A stretch of DNA of 64,000 nt from Dreissena polymorpha (Eukaryota; Mollusca; Bivalvia; Myida; Dreissenidae). Each line of letters starts with the position of its first letter. Positions within the stretch are counted from its first letter, which is position 1. Under the pieces are notes generated by a model. It had not been told where the DNA came from, did no database searches, and saw only the letters and a list, made by a program, of their open reading frames with translations. Positions 1 to 12,735 of this stretch are shown here, one piece after another. The position numbers and the translations under genes were made by a program. The stretch is from assembly GCF_020536995.1 (NCBI RefSeq), contig NC_068357.1:126705451-126769450 (forward strand), written 5' to 3'.

Positions 1-501
1 AAATTATTTTTTCGGTTTTATGTACAAATAGTCCTAAAGGCCATGTGACCATTATGTTTGCTGGCGAAACGTGACGGACTTCACTTGAATGGAAACTTGT
101 CAAGAATTCATTCCCTAAGTAAGAAGTCAGTTACATGATAAGAAACCTTAAAATGTTATATTTTAGAGGCGAACAACTACTATTTGATGTAATTGAACTA
201 TCAATGGCGATTTTCTACATAGTAGATACAACCAACAAGAGTCTGAATTATTTTTTACACTTTTCTGTTGCATTTGTTTGATGTTTTGCGACAAAATCGC
301 ATATCGGACGGTCTTAGCCTATAAGCTACAAATACAGGGAGTGAGAAACAAATGATTAAACCCGTTACACGCGTCTCTAAAGTCAGTGATAGATTCTGTG
401 AAAACTGACACGCATAATATAATTATATGTTTAGTGCAATATTATAATATTATAAGGAATACTTTCACATTCCGACTCCATGAATATCAAACTTCCAGTC
501 G
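1..501. other. AT-rich non-coding stretch
   Basis: I see no open frame longer than chance, no tRNA-like box and no clear repeat here. The stretch runs up to the first TTAA-flanked MITE. Confidence 0.5.
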
Positions 502-731
502 TTAACCCATTTAAGCCTAGTGGACTCTCCCATCCTTCTGAATTGGATCAATTTATTTCCAAAATTAGGGGTGTCAAGTATATTTATGTCTATATTTAGA
601 ATATTCCATAAAGAACTTCATTTAAGCAAACAGCGCAGACCCAGATGAGACGCCGCATTATGCGGCGTCTCATCTGGGTCTACGCTGTTTGCAATGTCCT
701 TTTTTCAGGACGCTTGGCATAAATGGGTTAA
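502..731 (+). mobile_element. TTAA-A family palindromic MITE, copy 1
   Basis: It begins TTAACCCATTTAAGCC and ends GGCATAAATGGGTTAA, so it has inverted ends inside TTAA. Its centre is a long hairpin whose arms contain CAGACCCAGATGAGACGCCG and the complement, bounded by GCAAACAG and CTGTTTGC. It has no coding capacity. Four further copies occur in the window. The TTAA flank and CCC/GGG ends resemble piggyBac-type non-autonomous elements; that family link is inference. Confidence 0.88.
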
Positions 732-1334
732 ACAAATAGTGAAATGATCAAATATACGAAGCGAATGGCGATAAATATTACACGTAAGGGAAAGGAAAGC
801 AGAATAATGACGATTAATTATTTATCTCTTTAATTTCGGTTCAATTTCACCAGCTGGTATTTTAGAATGCGATTCACTATTTAATTTATTGACCTTTGAA
901 GGTAAGCTTATTTTCCCCTCAACTGCATCTTTTATGTAAGACAATACATAGCCGTGACTTTCGCATACCTTCATATTGTGTTTCTTATCTGGTCTGTTTA
1001 AAAGTACTACGGTCTTAATTAGGTTTCAAAAACTTCTTAGCTTTGTGGCGTCAAATTTCAAAACAGCCAATTGTACAAGTCACGATGGGTGAATTATTAA
1101 AACGTTTGTAATCGAATTCTCAAAAATTTTCAATTTTGAGTTTTTCATGAGACAAATTGCTGTTAGCGAACTAAATGTGAATAACAGTATAAAGCAAAAG
1201 ACACCATAAAATAAATTTAAAAAAAGATTTAATATTAAGGGCAAAACATAACTGCATATTTGATGTTATGTTTTAAAATGCTGCATTTAAATTATGACAT
1301 GTTTTAAATTTGTGTCGATTATAAAGATGACTCG
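732..1334. other. Non-coding stretch, nothing recognised
   Basis: AT-rich DNA with no supported gene, RNA or repeat structure between two MITEs. Confidence 0.45.
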
Positions 1335-1545
1335 ATATCGGCCGTGCTCTGTGAGAAGGGGGTTTGAAGCATGTGCGTACAGTGTCGTCCCAGATAAGCC
1401 TGTGCAGTCCGAACATGATAATCAGGGACGACTCTTCCCGCTTGCATGATAGTTTTCGTATAAAAAAAGTAAATAAAGCAAAAATATCAAGTTATGCGGA
1501 AAGTGTCGTCCCTGATTAGCCTGCGCGGCTCATATTTGCTAATGT
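1335..1545 (+). mobile_element. GTCGTCCC family double-hairpin MITE, copy 1 (decayed)
   Basis: It opens with a GTGCTCTGTGAGAAGGGGG-type end and carries CAGTGTCGTCCCAGATAAGC followed by GTGTCGTCCCTGATTAGCC. These are the two half-hairpins typical of the family. The second hairpin has lost its returning arm, and the distal end is not recognisable, so this copy is old or truncated. Confidence 0.7.
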
Positions 1546-1740
1546 TTGATGACTGATCTACTGTATTGTACGTGCCTGCAAATATAAATAAATTGAACTT
1601 TTGTACACATCTGTTGGCAAGAACATACATGCATTAATTTTTTCAATGTGAATATCTATTTACATTAAATTAACGTTGTCCTTATTCAACGTGTTTCGTG
1701 GAGACCTAAATAGAAGAACAACAAACAATATTGGACATAC

Positions 1741-1949
1741 TTAATCCATTTATGCCTAGCGTCTAGAAAAAAGGCCTTGGCAAACAGCGTAGACCCAAAT
1801 GAGACGCCGCACGATGCTGCGCTGTTTGCTTGAAGGAATTCCCGTAAGAAATATTCTTAATATAGAAATAAATATACTATTCATGATTTTGGAAATAAAT
1901 TGATACAATTTAGAAGAATGGGAGAGTCCACTAGGCATAAATGGGTTAA
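1741..1949 (-). mobile_element. TTAA-A family MITE, copy 2
   Basis: It lies in the opposite orientation to copy 1, with ends TTAATCCATTTATGCCTAGC and CATAAATGGGTTAA. The central hairpin has collapsed: one arm of the GATGAGACGCCG palindrome is mostly deleted, leaving a 209-bp copy against about 229 bp for the others. Confidence 0.85.
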
Positions 1950-2790
1950 TATCTTACGTTTCGCGATCTTAATCTATTTTCAACAAATGGATTCCTTATA
2001 AGTAAACGGTGGAGTCAATTAACACATGTTCATGTATGACATATAAAACCATTTATGATGATTTCTGTTGAAATAATCCATTTAGCTTAAAGCGCGTTTA
2101 ATTGTTTTCTACTGTACGGGTCATATGCATCAAATGTCACGGTAACTATTATTTAAGTATATTGTCTGTTGCAAGAACACTTACACCACAGAAACATAAT
2201 TTACTGAATTAATGCATTGTGCCGCATTGAGCGACATCATAAAGTAAACACATTAACCATCATTTCGTAAAATGTCATTAGCCAACATCGGCTTAATGTT
2301 AGACCGTAATGTAATGGATCTTATATCATAACATGCTCTATTAACTTAAACCGCCGTAAATTTAAGTTTCCAAAACTCCCGTACATTCCATTGTAGACAT
2401 GTATGCGTATTGTGGTATTAGGAGGCCTTTGGTTGTAACATTAGTACTTTGTGTCAACTAGTGTTCGACATGTTCGGAATATCAATGTCGCGTAGATTGG
2501 TCGATTATTAAAGATATATACATTTCAACAGTGTATTGCACATCATTTAATACATAAATATGCAAAACATAATCAAGTATGCAGTTTTCAAGACTTTGAC
2601 GTACCGAATGGTCACAGATAACATTGGCTACGCTTCATTGCCTAAAATTCTATGTGTATTTCTTTGGAGAGCACGTATATTTTGATGCTCATGTGTAAAT
2701 ATTTGAACTATTTATAAGAGAGAACACTATTTTGTGTAAATGTATACTTAATGTTTTTACCATTAAATTAGCCGTATCTCTAGAAATAAT
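1950..2790. other. Non-coding stretch, nothing recognised
   Basis: AT-rich sequence with no splice-flanked open frame and no repeat that I can match elsewhere in the window. Confidence 0.45.
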
Positions 2791-3036
2791 GAGCCGCGTC
2801 ATGCGAAAATTGGTCTTATGCCATGAGCGACCAGCGAAACTCCAGACGAGCCTATGCACTCATACAGTCTTATTAGGTGTTACTCGGTCCGCTAATGAGA
2901 CCAAGAAACCTTGTATGCCTTCAGCCTGCGCATTTGCAGCGGACAGGGTAGCTCCTGGCCAGATTGAGCGCATGCGCAGGCTAGTCTTAAGCTACCCTGA
3001 CCACATATGTCATAAGACCCATTTCGCATCATTCGC
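2791..3036. mobile_element. TCATGCG family palindromic MITE, copy 1
   Basis: The ends GCGTCATGCGAAAATTGGTC and GACCCATTTCGCAT are inverted, each next to TCTTATGCC or its complement. Related copies lie near 47.4 and 63.5 kb. An apparent 102-codon frame across it is a by-product of the palindrome and is not a gene. Confidence 0.75.
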
Positions 3037-3048
3037 TTAGTTCGCCTA

Positions 3049-3090
3049 GTGACCTATACAAACATTTGTTGGTACAGGTCACTGGTTCGC
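3049..3090. repeat. Small hairpin with GACCTATACAAAC arm
   Basis: AGTGACCTATACAAACA is followed after a short loop by its near complement (TGTTGGTACAGGTCACT). A near-perfect relative of the same hairpin lies at 16696-16757. Confidence 0.55.
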
Positions 3091-3536
3091 CGAGCTGCAA
3101 CGTGCATTCAAATAAAACTTCATTTTGGCTTAAGACTTCAATTCTATGCACAACTTTTCCAAGACTCAAGCTTTGATTATGTTTATGTTTAATATTGTGC
3201 TGGATAAATTGCACTGTACTGTGTAATTGGTCCCTTTAATGAAGTAAAAGACGAGCGAATGTAACACATCCCCCCCCCCCTTGATAATTACGCAGGAGTT
3301 GTATGTCGCCTCTGAATGAATTTACAGACAATTTATGTATGATACCTATTAATGATCTCATGTTCGCTGTGTACAATTTTACTTATAAATACATAAAGAA
3401 ATGGATATTATGGAGTCCTTTTCAATATGCCCTCGAGGAATTCCGTCTATATTGTTAAACATGGCCTCCAGCAATTATGGATACACATATAATTGTGTGT
3501 TTTACGGAGGCATTAAGGGGACATAGGGAATATTTT

Positions 3537-3850
3537 ATTAAGCGGACTCCATTACGAGCTCACGCAATAGCTAGGACATACGCTCGCGATAACTATTACG
3601 TACGCATTAGCTATCTTTTACGGGCGCACGTATAAGGTGCGCAAAACGATAACTGACCAAAAAAGAATACGTATCAGGTCAGCCTTTATCGAAATACATG
3701 GACCATTTTTCTAAGTACACTAGTAACAACAAGGTTGGCATTTCGACATATTTCATTCTCAAATTACTACCTGCGCACGTGATAGCTATCGCGTGAGCAC
3801 GTCATAGCTAATGCGTATTAGCTATGATAAAATATTGCACATGTCAACTT
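3537..3850. repeat. Palindrome-rich repeat (GCGATAGCTA motifs)
   Basis: CGCAATAGCTA, CGCGATAACTA and GCATTAGCTA motifs recur in both orientations. A perfect palindrome, CATAGCTAAT/ATTAGCTATG around GCGT, lies at about 3809-3832. This looks like a decayed inverted-repeat element, but its ends are not clear. Confidence 0.45.
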
Positions 3851-4443
3851 AGCGCCTCCGTATTTTATTCATGTGAGGGTAATCTTTTAAATATAACTAA
3901 TCTTTTACGATGTTTTCTTAAACGGGTTTGACAGAAACTCCGCCGATTCTTTCAGCTGATAGTCGGACCTGCTGACGGCACATGTCACAAGCACCGATGA
4001 TTGCCCAAAGACAGGCACGATTTGAATACATATAGATAGACGATAATTTCAACGCCGTAATCATCACACTATCGCATTACCAATATACAATTTGACTGTT
4101 CTGTTCTGTTTAATATCTATGCAAGAGCTATCTAGTTCATATTTCGCGACTCACGATAATTGCACGTTTTATTCGGGTAAGGAAATGACAAGAGCGTTCC
4201 AAAATAATTCGCGCACACGCCTTAGTAGGTGCAACGAAAGCACATGGCGTTGTTCTCGTATCTGCCCGCGATTATGTTTGTTTACGTTCTATAAAATTAA
4301 ATATGCAAACTAATTTATATCATTCTTGTTCTTTGTCGTTGTGTGTTTTAATTGAACGAAGGCAACTTCGAAATCATAACCATCATCTATTCTAGGAAAA
4401 GAAATCACGCTACTAAATAGGGCTCAAACGGGTTATACAATTT

Positions 4444-4711
4444 GTGTCTTGTTCTGTGAAAGCTGGTCATAATGCATGTTCGGAAAGTGTCGTCCCAGAT
4501 TAGCCTGTGCAGTCCGCACAGGCTAATCAGGGACGATACTTTCCGCTTTTATGGTATTTTTAGTTTCAAGGAAGTCCCTCCTTGCCGAAAATCAAGTTTA
4601 GGCGGAAAGTGTCGTCCCTGATTAGCCTGTGCGGACTACACAGGCTAATCTGGGACGACACTTTACGCAAATGTATTATGCCCCGTTTTATCAGAGCAAG
4701 ACACATTTCAT
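4444..4711 (+). mobile_element. GTCGTCCC family double-hairpin MITE, copy 2 (near complete)
   Basis: It has two stem-loops: GTCGTCCCAGATTAGCCTGT returning as GCACAGGCTAATCAGGGACG, and a second where CCTGATTAGCC returns as GGCTAATCTGGGACGACAC. The outer ends GTTCTGTGAAAGCTGG and CCGTTTTATCAGAGCAAGAC are inverted. It is non-coding. Confidence 0.85.
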
Positions 4712-5097
4712 CGGATCATGCCGGCGGATCGAAATGTAAAATCCCGTTGAATTTGGGTCAGTTCGGGTCAAGATTGAAATAAGTTATTTCAAAAAACAAA
4801 ACTGCATATAATAATTCTTTTTCTTTAGCGAATGAACACGTCGGAAATACAGACAGTTAACCTTATATAAGAAATAGTATTATTAATCAAATATTGACTA
4901 AAATACTTAAACATGCTGCTATTTATTAAGCATACATCACTTTGGTGAAAATAAAGTATAGTATTGTATGGCATTCAAATCATTCCATTTTAATTATGTA
5001 TTGGCTACAACGATAACTAGAGCTTTGTCACAGGCGTAACGAATACCGCCACATGTCGCATGGGCACGAAATATTTTGCATGTTGTCTTCACACACA

Positions 5098-5523
5098 GCA
5101 GACACCATGCTCAATGTTTAAAACGCACTAAGTGACCTCGTGATCTAGTTTTTGACCCAGCATGACCCATATTCAAACTTGGCCTAGACATCATCTAGAT
5201 ACAACTGCTGACCAAGTTTGGTGAAGCTCGGATGAAAACTACTTGAGTAAGAGAGCCGACACCATGCTCAATGTTTAAAACGCACTAAGTGACCCCGTGA
5301 CCTAGTTTTTGACCCGTCATGACCCATATTCGTACTTGACCTAGACATCATCTAGATACAACATCTGACAAAGTTTGGTGAAGATCGGATGAAAACAACT
5401 TGAATTATAGAGCGGACACTTAATACGGACCGACAGACAGACCGACAGACCAACAGACCGACCGACAGACCGACAGACAAGCTCACTCCTATATACCCCC
5501 TAAACTTCGTTTGTGGGGGTATA
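5098..5523. repeat. Tandemly duplicated bivalve interspersed repeat with GACCGACAGACC tail
   Basis: A block with GACACCATGCTCAATGTTTA, GTGACCTAGTTTTTGACCC and CAAGTTTGGTGAAG occurs twice, with a period of about 157 bp. It is followed by a run of CCGACAGA units and a terminal short inverted repeat (TATACCCCC ... GGGGGTATA). Such blocks are widespread in bivalve genomes; whether this is a SINE or a LINE tail I cannot decide. Confidence 0.7.
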
Positions 5524-5530
5524 AAAAGCA

Positions 5531-6240
5531 TACAAAATCTACACATTTTCAGTCGAACACAAAGCTTCTCTTACTTTATTGCTCAGGTGAGCCTATTAAT
5601 TATCACTTAAATTCCGATTCAATATGGACTTGCAAGGCAGAGTCCGTTTCAGAAATTCGCCATGTTTTTGGTCAATTTGTTTATCATTAACACAATACCA
5701 TTAATCGACTTACTTGCATTTGAGGCAAGTATTTCCATAATCTGGAATAAACACGTTGCTTAAACTGATTTGAAAGACAGTTCAATCTATCTACAAATAA
5801 ATCCTGCATCATCCCATTCATGAATTAGCGACCCGACCCGGTATAGTTGGCAAAAGCTTTGTACCTGATACGCGGCTAATTTTTGCGAATCCAATTCGTT
5901 TTGGGGCACTCGTTTCATCCCTACTACTGAAAGCGAGTATATTCGATCTTTTTTCGTGTTTTCAAAGCAGATAAAACGTTAAATAAATTAAAACTAGATT
6001 AAATTCCCGAAGAAATAGTAAAAAATAAACAAAATGGAATCCTATTATTATCGGTTAGATTCGTTTATAACTTACATAGACACATTTTTCGATTTACAAC
6101 AGATACGAAAAAAAGTCGGTATCGGCGTCCACTTGTTCATTATAAAGTTGATTTAAGTATTTAATGTTTCAGTGATGATACTATTCCTAATTCCTATTTA
6201 TATGTTGGTTTAATAGCCCGAGGTTGACGTGTTGACATGT
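5531..6240. other. Non-coding stretch, nothing recognised
   Basis: AT-rich sequence with no supported gene or repeat. Confidence 0.4.
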
Positions 6241-6246
6241 AAATCA

Positions 6247-6495
6247 TATGAGACGCGTTCTGTAAAAACGGGTCTTAATGCATTTGCGTAAACTGTCGTG
6301 CAGTACACACAGGCTTATCATGGATGACACTTCCCGCTTCAAATGAATGTTTCGTTGAACAAATTCTCTTCCAAATAAAAATGGATAAGTCGGGCAGTGC
6401 CGTCCCTGATAAGCCTGTGCGGATTGCACTTGCTAATATTGAACGACACGCACAGGCATTAAGCCCAGTTTTACCAGAAAAAGGCTGATATAAAC
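6247..6495 (+). mobile_element. GTCGTCCC family MITE, copy 3 (diverged)
   Basis: It keeps the outer ends (GAGACGCGTTCTGTAAAAAC and CAGTTTTACCAGAAAAAGGC) and parts of both hairpins (GCAGTACACACAGGCTTATC, CCGTCCCTGATAAGCCTGTG). The stems are heavily mutated, so it looks older than copies 2 and 4. Confidence 0.7.
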
Positions 6496-8585
6496 TCGCT
6501 TTAAATGGCTAATTGTTTCCCAAACTCTTCTTATATCATGATGCTAGTATTGATGTGTGTTTTCGTTGGTGACGCTGTCTCAAAGGGTTTGACCATGTCC
6601 ATGACTGTTTAACAGTCCCATAATGATCGACAATCTCCATGCAGAGTTGTCGTTCCTTGCTCTCACATACAATCTCTGCCATCACAAGAAAATCCTACCA
6701 GATTTTGTAGGATTTTATTTGTGTTGTTTAAGTACTATATTATGAAAAGTAATATCATTTTCTTTTGTATTTTGAAAATAAATTAAAAATCATAATTAAC
6801 TATAAATTACCTAAATTATAAAAAGTAAAAATAAAAACGGAAAAATTATTGTACCACGTGGCTAGGTTATCATTACGTGGTTGGTTATGAAGGCAGGGAT
6901 TTGATCCAGCTATGCTGGTTCCAGTCAAATCTCTGCGCGCAGATTTAATGATCGCATTAAATGCCCAACGGTACAAAAGTAAGGCTGAGAAAGCCATAAA
7001 GGGCAATTTGTAACAACAATCCATAAGCCATAGTCAATTATTAGTCATACATGGCAAAAACATTTACCGGTATAACAGAAACAACGTCTCAGCCGTAGCA
7101 CAGTGGCTTGCCTTATAATCGTACGAGGATTACAATTGTACGTATTGGTTAAAATTCAATTTATTTCTATTAAACGCCATAATACTAAAAGTAATTTCTC
7201 AAGTATGTTGTTTATCGATGAAAAACAAATCACATGCGACGACAATGTCTTGACATTAAACATGAAGAAATGGCCGAAGCAGAATTTAAGTGCAACTATA
7301 TAAATGTCAACTCTTCTATCTGGTTATTTTCTGCATTAGTCTGAAACGCAATCTTAATTACGAAGCGAATTGCACTTGCCCCTTAGAATGCATGCGGAGA
7401 GATTAATTGATTTTGCTTTCGTATACGTAAATAGATAAATAAATGTTCAATTCAAGATGACGGTTTGATGGGTTAATGTTTTGCAACTGTTGCAGTACAT
7501 GTTAACACACCTGGAATGTATGGGTCATAGCTTAATGGTCATGTTCCGTTGACACGGGTCGCTAAGTGCACGGTCAATGTTATGCTGTCTATTGTTTTGA
7601 CACGCGACTAAATATAGAGGTAATTAACAGGTGTCCAACGCCTGTAGATCATCGAAATTCGGCGGCTGGTTTGACATGCTGACGTCTAAATGAAGCAGGC
7701 GACAGCAATATAGTGCTGCAAATTTGTGAAATCACTTGCTTACTGAATAGGAAAATGCAGGTGTCTTTATAAGTCCCTTGTCTGTACCAATTTGACGACC
7801 ATAATTGTAGCAACACACACTCGATTGAATGTTTTCAAATGCATTTTTTTCTCATAGTTAAACCCCAAATGCCACAACAGTTAATAGTATTTTAGCTAAA
7901 AATGTGTGACAATAATGCACATATAATAAGAGCTGTACACTTTGTCAAACGCTATTTTTGGGAAACCCGCGAATATGAATACCAATGCTTCGAGTCTCGG
8001 TACAGCCAAGTGAGGCAAATAATGTTTTTAAAATATTCAATACGCATTTAGTATATTATTCATTTCATTTTATAAGATTTAGCATCGCATAAATACTTTT
8101 AAACTAAATGAAATAAATAACATGCCTACGGACATAGTATTCACTTGTAAAATAATATTATTTTCTGACACCACTATTTATCCTCTTGTCAACCTTCAAT
8201 AAACATTGTACTATATAATAGATGTCATGTATTAAGATTTATATTCGGGCTTAAATTCAATCTATGAAAAACGTACTTCGTTTTGATCTATATTTAATGG
8301 TTTATAAAGAAAGATATAAAACATTTGAGTAGAACACAGCCTCCTTTCTTTCCGTCACTTTCGAGTGGAAAATAGACCGCTTAAGAGTTTACGGTACATT
8401 TGTTAATTTCATATCCTTAAACCGTTTTGGATTACATGATGCATTCGGATTATAGGCGTTTATATCAAGCTGTTTTTGTATTATGATTTTCTGCTTTCAA
8501 GGACATTGCGGGGTGAACGGGTGTGTGTACGAAATTATTTGATTGATCATGATCCATACATTACATTTAATGTTTGGTTGGGTTG
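6496..8585. other. Two kilobases without a recognisable gene
   Basis: It holds two short hairpins (AAAATCCTAC/GTAGGATTTT near 6690-6717, and CAGGGATTTGA with its complement near 6893-6943). A lone tRNA A-box-like string, TAGCACAGTGG, occurs near 7096. Nothing else stands out. Confidence 0.4.
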
Positions 8586-8588
8586 ATT

Positions 8589-8825
8589 TTTGTTATTTAT
8601 AGGTACTATATGAAACAATATACTTGTTATTTATAGGTACTATATGATGCAATATACTTGTTATTTATAGGTACTATATGATACAATATAATTGTTATTT
8701 ATAGGTACTATATGATGCAATATACTTGTTATTTATAGGTACTATATGATGCAATGTATGTTATTTATTGGTACTATATGATGCAATGTATGTTATTTAT
8801 AGGTACTATATGATGCAATGTAAGT
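8589..8825. repeat. 34-bp minisatellite, about 7 units
   Basis: Units of the type AGGTACTATATGATGCAATA plus TACTTGTTATTTAT repeat every 34 bp. The last copies are shortened to about 30 bp by loss of the TACT segment. AT-rich and non-coding. Confidence 0.85.
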
Positions 8826-8829
8826 TTTT

Positions 8830-10432
8830 ATATCTTAGCATGATAAGCATTTATATATAAGAATGAACACGCCAAATCAGTTGTATAACAATCAAGTCAA
8901 AATATTATCAGGATTGGTCAATACAGTTTCTTTGATTTAAATATTATCAACGCGGGTTAATTTTAAATGAATACAATTTCACAATCATCTATGTTAAATT
9001 GTATACGATTAGCTTATGATTTACTTAATCATACATATAAAACTGTATAATAAACAGTCTATATGCAATTCCAATTAGCTAAGTTTTACACTCAATGATA
9101 AGCGAACAAGCATATAATACTCAGTTAAAGCCACACTTTTAAACAAGTCGTTGGGACCGTTGGTTCTCCTTGACTGGGGAAAATAACACACTTGTACTGG
9201 AAACTACTTAGGGAATCTACCGACGTCCAGACGAATCAATATAATTAAAAAAATATGGTTCATCATATGCTTTGTTTTTGTTGTTTTTGTTTTTTTGGGG
9301 GTATAAAATCAATAACAAAACGGCAAATATGGTGCCGTTTATAAATAATTATGTTCATATAATAAACGTAAGCTTTGTGAGTTCTGGTTTCTGTGACGAT
9401 TATCACCCTAATATAATGCCGAACCAATAAGTATAATCGTTAGGACGCATGGTGTTAAGCTGGAATAAATATGTTCTTTGGACTTTTTATTATAACATCA
9501 GCATTTTCGCTTAATATTTGTAAAATGTGTTTCGCTGTTTTATTTGCTTTTGTGTTAAACATGTATTGCACCTTGGATTCAAAGTGATTGTTTCATTTAA
9601 TGCGATTTTATTTCACCAAAAATGATAATTGTATAGTGGAGTTCGAGTAATTTGACCAAACTTAAAACATTGACTGATATAAACTCTTTTGACGTGGTAT
9701 ATAGAGAATAACAGGTTACTGACCGATCGTTATGTAATACATGTATAGCAGGTGATGTTTACGATAAAAGAGAGGCAGTATAAATTATTTCAGGGACCAT
9801 TATATTAGGCAGATATCAATGTAGTAGTATTAAAAATAGCGCTAAACATTTCTTTAAACTCCGACTGCCCCTCTTGCTGTCTTATAAATCACATTACATC
9901 AACCTATGCTTTGCGCTGTCTGGTTTCTGTGACAACCCCAACCTCCTAGCTGTCATCCTTATATAATGCAGAACCAGCTACATGTATGCTTTTCTAATAA
10001 ATTTATCACGCCAGAAAGCCAAAATACCTCTTAACATTTCTTTAACCTTTGACCGCCCCCTTGCTGTCATGTATATCACTACACATCAAACATTATATCG
10101 GCTAATCAATTACCAAGACCACCAAACAACTTGTCATTCGCAACCATATTTACTAGTTTTTCGTCTTGCATCAACAGGTTTTACGACTTTTCCAAGCAAT
10201 TGTTGAATTTATATTAGCATGAAGGGCTGCTGACTTGTATACATATGTGCTATGAATGTTAATCATATTTTCACTTATTGTTAACTTCTCTTTCGTACAA
10301 TGCAATTTCGTTTTGAAAGAAATATGTGAAGTTGAAATCGACATACATATGTATTTTAAGTTCATACTTTTACTATGCAACCGACAAAGTTAAGAATCAC
10401 TGAGGTATATGGTTATATTTATTGTCGCTCAT
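8830..10432. other. Non-coding stretch, nothing recognised
   Basis: AT-rich DNA. A short direct similarity (GTTCTGGTTTCTGTGACGAT near 9380 and CTGTCTGGTTTCTGTGACAA near 9920, each followed by an ATATAATGC-GAACCA motif) hints at an old duplication. No gene is supported. Confidence 0.4.
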
Positions 10433-10660
10433 TTAACCCATTAATGCCAAGTGGACTCTCCCATCCTTCTAAAGTGGGTCAATGTATTTCCAAAATTAGG
10501 GATGTCTAGTATATTTTTTTGTATATTTAAAATATTTCTTACAGAAAAAATTAAGCAAACAGCGCAGACCCTGATGAGACGCCGCATTACGCGGCGTCTC
10601 ATCTGGGTCTACGCTGTTTGCCAAGGCCTTTTTTCTAGACGCTATGCATAAATGGGTGAA
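10433..10660 (+). mobile_element. TTAA-A family MITE, copy 3
   Basis: The left end is TTAACCCATTAATGCC. The right end reads AAATGGGTGAA, so the right-hand TTAA has decayed. The central hairpin with GATGAGACGCCGC arms is intact. It gives open frames on both strands, which are artefacts. Confidence 0.87.
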
Positions 10661-11852
10661 ACGTGTGAAGCGATGCTGCACTGAACTCATTTGCATTTTT
10701 TACAGATTTGTTTTTTATTATTTGTTTTGTAAGTCTTGATTGCTCTTAATGATTGATAAAACATGCATAAAAATAAGAAAAAGAACATCTATTGAAACTG
10801 ATGATGATAATGATGTTTTCTAATGTGACAGAATCTATAATATTGCTATATCAAGTGTCAGAGCTTTTAATGCTTCACAAAAATCCAAATTTAGATCATT
10901 TGCTTGCGATAGTTCGTTCACTGTGGTTATTGCACATTAAATACCCCGAAGTTTGAATATTTGCTTGTGCGAAGCGTCCAGATTGCATACAGTCGCGGAG
11001 ATCCATTTACTTACAATATACGCTAAAATTTAATCGTAAAATCTGATATGTAAATATTGTATACGATAGATAGGACTCTATTGGGCAAATATTTCTTTAA
11101 TCCGCTCTTCAATCGTGAGCTCTGGACTTTCGTTACGGCTTTGCCAACGGATCTATTTCGGTTTCCTTTAAGTGCTGAATGGCCACAATTGAAATCAAAC
11201 AAATATTCGAACATTGTCATCGTTTGCATAACTCGAAATTCAATTGGTGTTACCCATTTGTTTATTAATCTAACAAGATGAATGCAACAAGGTGCGACAA
11301 TTGACTCAACACATTCAATACGAACATAAGATCCCAATCACAGCTATCAATACCAAAGTATTTCATAAATATTTGTGATAAAGCAATCAATGAAACTCCA
11401 AAAACTACACCATGACAGAAATTGTTCTTCTTATCGACTTCTTGCATTACAGAACACCAACTCTAAAATATAGAGAGGAAAACTAGGATGATAACAATGG
11501 AACGGTCAATGCACAAAACTGTGATTGAACCCTTTGGAACGATAAATGCACAAACTGGGTTCACGAAAAAACACACGAGATCATGGCCTTGAAACGATCA
11601 ATGAAAATAAATGGGATCACTGAAGTGTAATCGTCAATTCTCAAAACTGGGAAAGGCGTCATGTTTATGAATTAAGAGCGGATTTTAACAATAATGCGTG
11701 TACAGCTATTTTTTCAGGAGGTTACTTTTTCTATACAAATAATAAATATGTGGCCGAGATTTCCTACATTGAATCAGAACACGAATATACAAACACTAGA
11801 TCCTTAGTCAGAAATAAGGCACCGATTTGAACGCACTAACAAGAGAGGCGAA
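10661..11852. other. Non-coding stretch with unrecognised open frames
   Basis: Two overlapping frames of about 75-104 codons lie on opposite strands around 11023-11337. Neither shows a domain, a codon bias I can defend, or flanking splice sites. I treat the stretch as non-coding. Confidence 0.35.
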
Positions 11853-12124
11853 TTTATGTGTCGCGTTCTGAGAAAACTGGGCATACTGCCTGTGCGTAAA
11901 TTGTCGTACCAGATTAGCCTGTGCAGTCCGCACAGGCTAATCAGGGACGACACTTTCCGCCTTAACAAGATTTTTGGTAAGAGGCGACTTCCTTTAAATG
12001 AAAAATACCATAAAAGCGGAAAGTGTCGTCCCTGGTTAGCCTGTGCGGACTGCACATGCTAATCTGGGACGACACTTTACGCACATGCATTATGCCCAGT
12101 TTTATCAGAACACGACACATTTTA
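11853..12124 (+). mobile_element. GTCGTCCC family MITE, copy 4 (near complete)
   Basis: The outer ends ATGTGTCGCGTTCTGAGAAA and TCAGAACACGACACAT are clean inverted repeats. Both internal hairpins (GATTAGCCTGTGCAGTCCGC, and GTTAGCCTGTGCGGACTGC) are present. It is the best-preserved copy in the window. Confidence 0.88.
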
Positions 12125-12506
12125 TGGATACTAATTTAACGCACAAGAAAGGTCGGTGAGGTCAAAATACAGGTTGTGACGTATTGCTGCCCTACTCCCC
12201 TCGGGCGTTAGACACAGTCGACTACAATTTGTTGGCAAACGATCATCGTCAAATTTTCCTGTAACAATTTATGGCTCCTTCAGTGATCTTCAACTCTTTG
12301 TGTTATAATAACATACTCGCGAATAGATTTCGTGTACCTGATATCCTTAGATTTTATCACTTAATGTACGACTCAGTGTATTGTCCGCTGTGGCCCAGCC
12401 TAAAAAGGCGGGAAACTGGTCGTTAGCGTTGATTAATGCGTCCTCCACGCCTGTCTCTATTTTTCATTATATTTCAGCTGAACCATCACCTAATAACTAG
12501 TTTCGT

Positions 12507-12735
12507 TTAACCCATGTATGCCCAGTGGACTCTCCCATCCTTCTAAATTGGATCAATTTATTTCCAAAATTAGGGATGTCTAGTATAGTTATTTCTATAT
12601 TTAGAATATTTCTTACAGAAATTCCTTTAAGCAAACAGCGCAGATCCAGATGAGACGCCGCATCATGCGGCGTCTCATCTGGGTCTACGCTGTTTGCAAT
12701 GTCCTTTTTCAGGACGCTAGGCTTAAATGGGTTAA
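12507..12735 (+). mobile_element. TTAA-A family MITE, copy 4
   Basis: TTAACCCATGTATGCC and GGCTTAAATGGGTTAA form the ends. The 34-nt-arm central hairpin is perfect or nearly so. Overlapping open frames on both strands are produced by the palindrome. Confidence 0.88.

Noticed and set aside
7090-7140. Possible tRNA (TAGCACAGTGG A-box-like string)
   Set aside because: No B box at a suitable distance and no cloverleaf; the similar string near 13237 fails for the same reason.
11023-11337. 104-codon minus-strand frame overlapping a 74-codon plus-strand frame
   Set aside because: No motif, no splice context and mutual overlap; likely chance.
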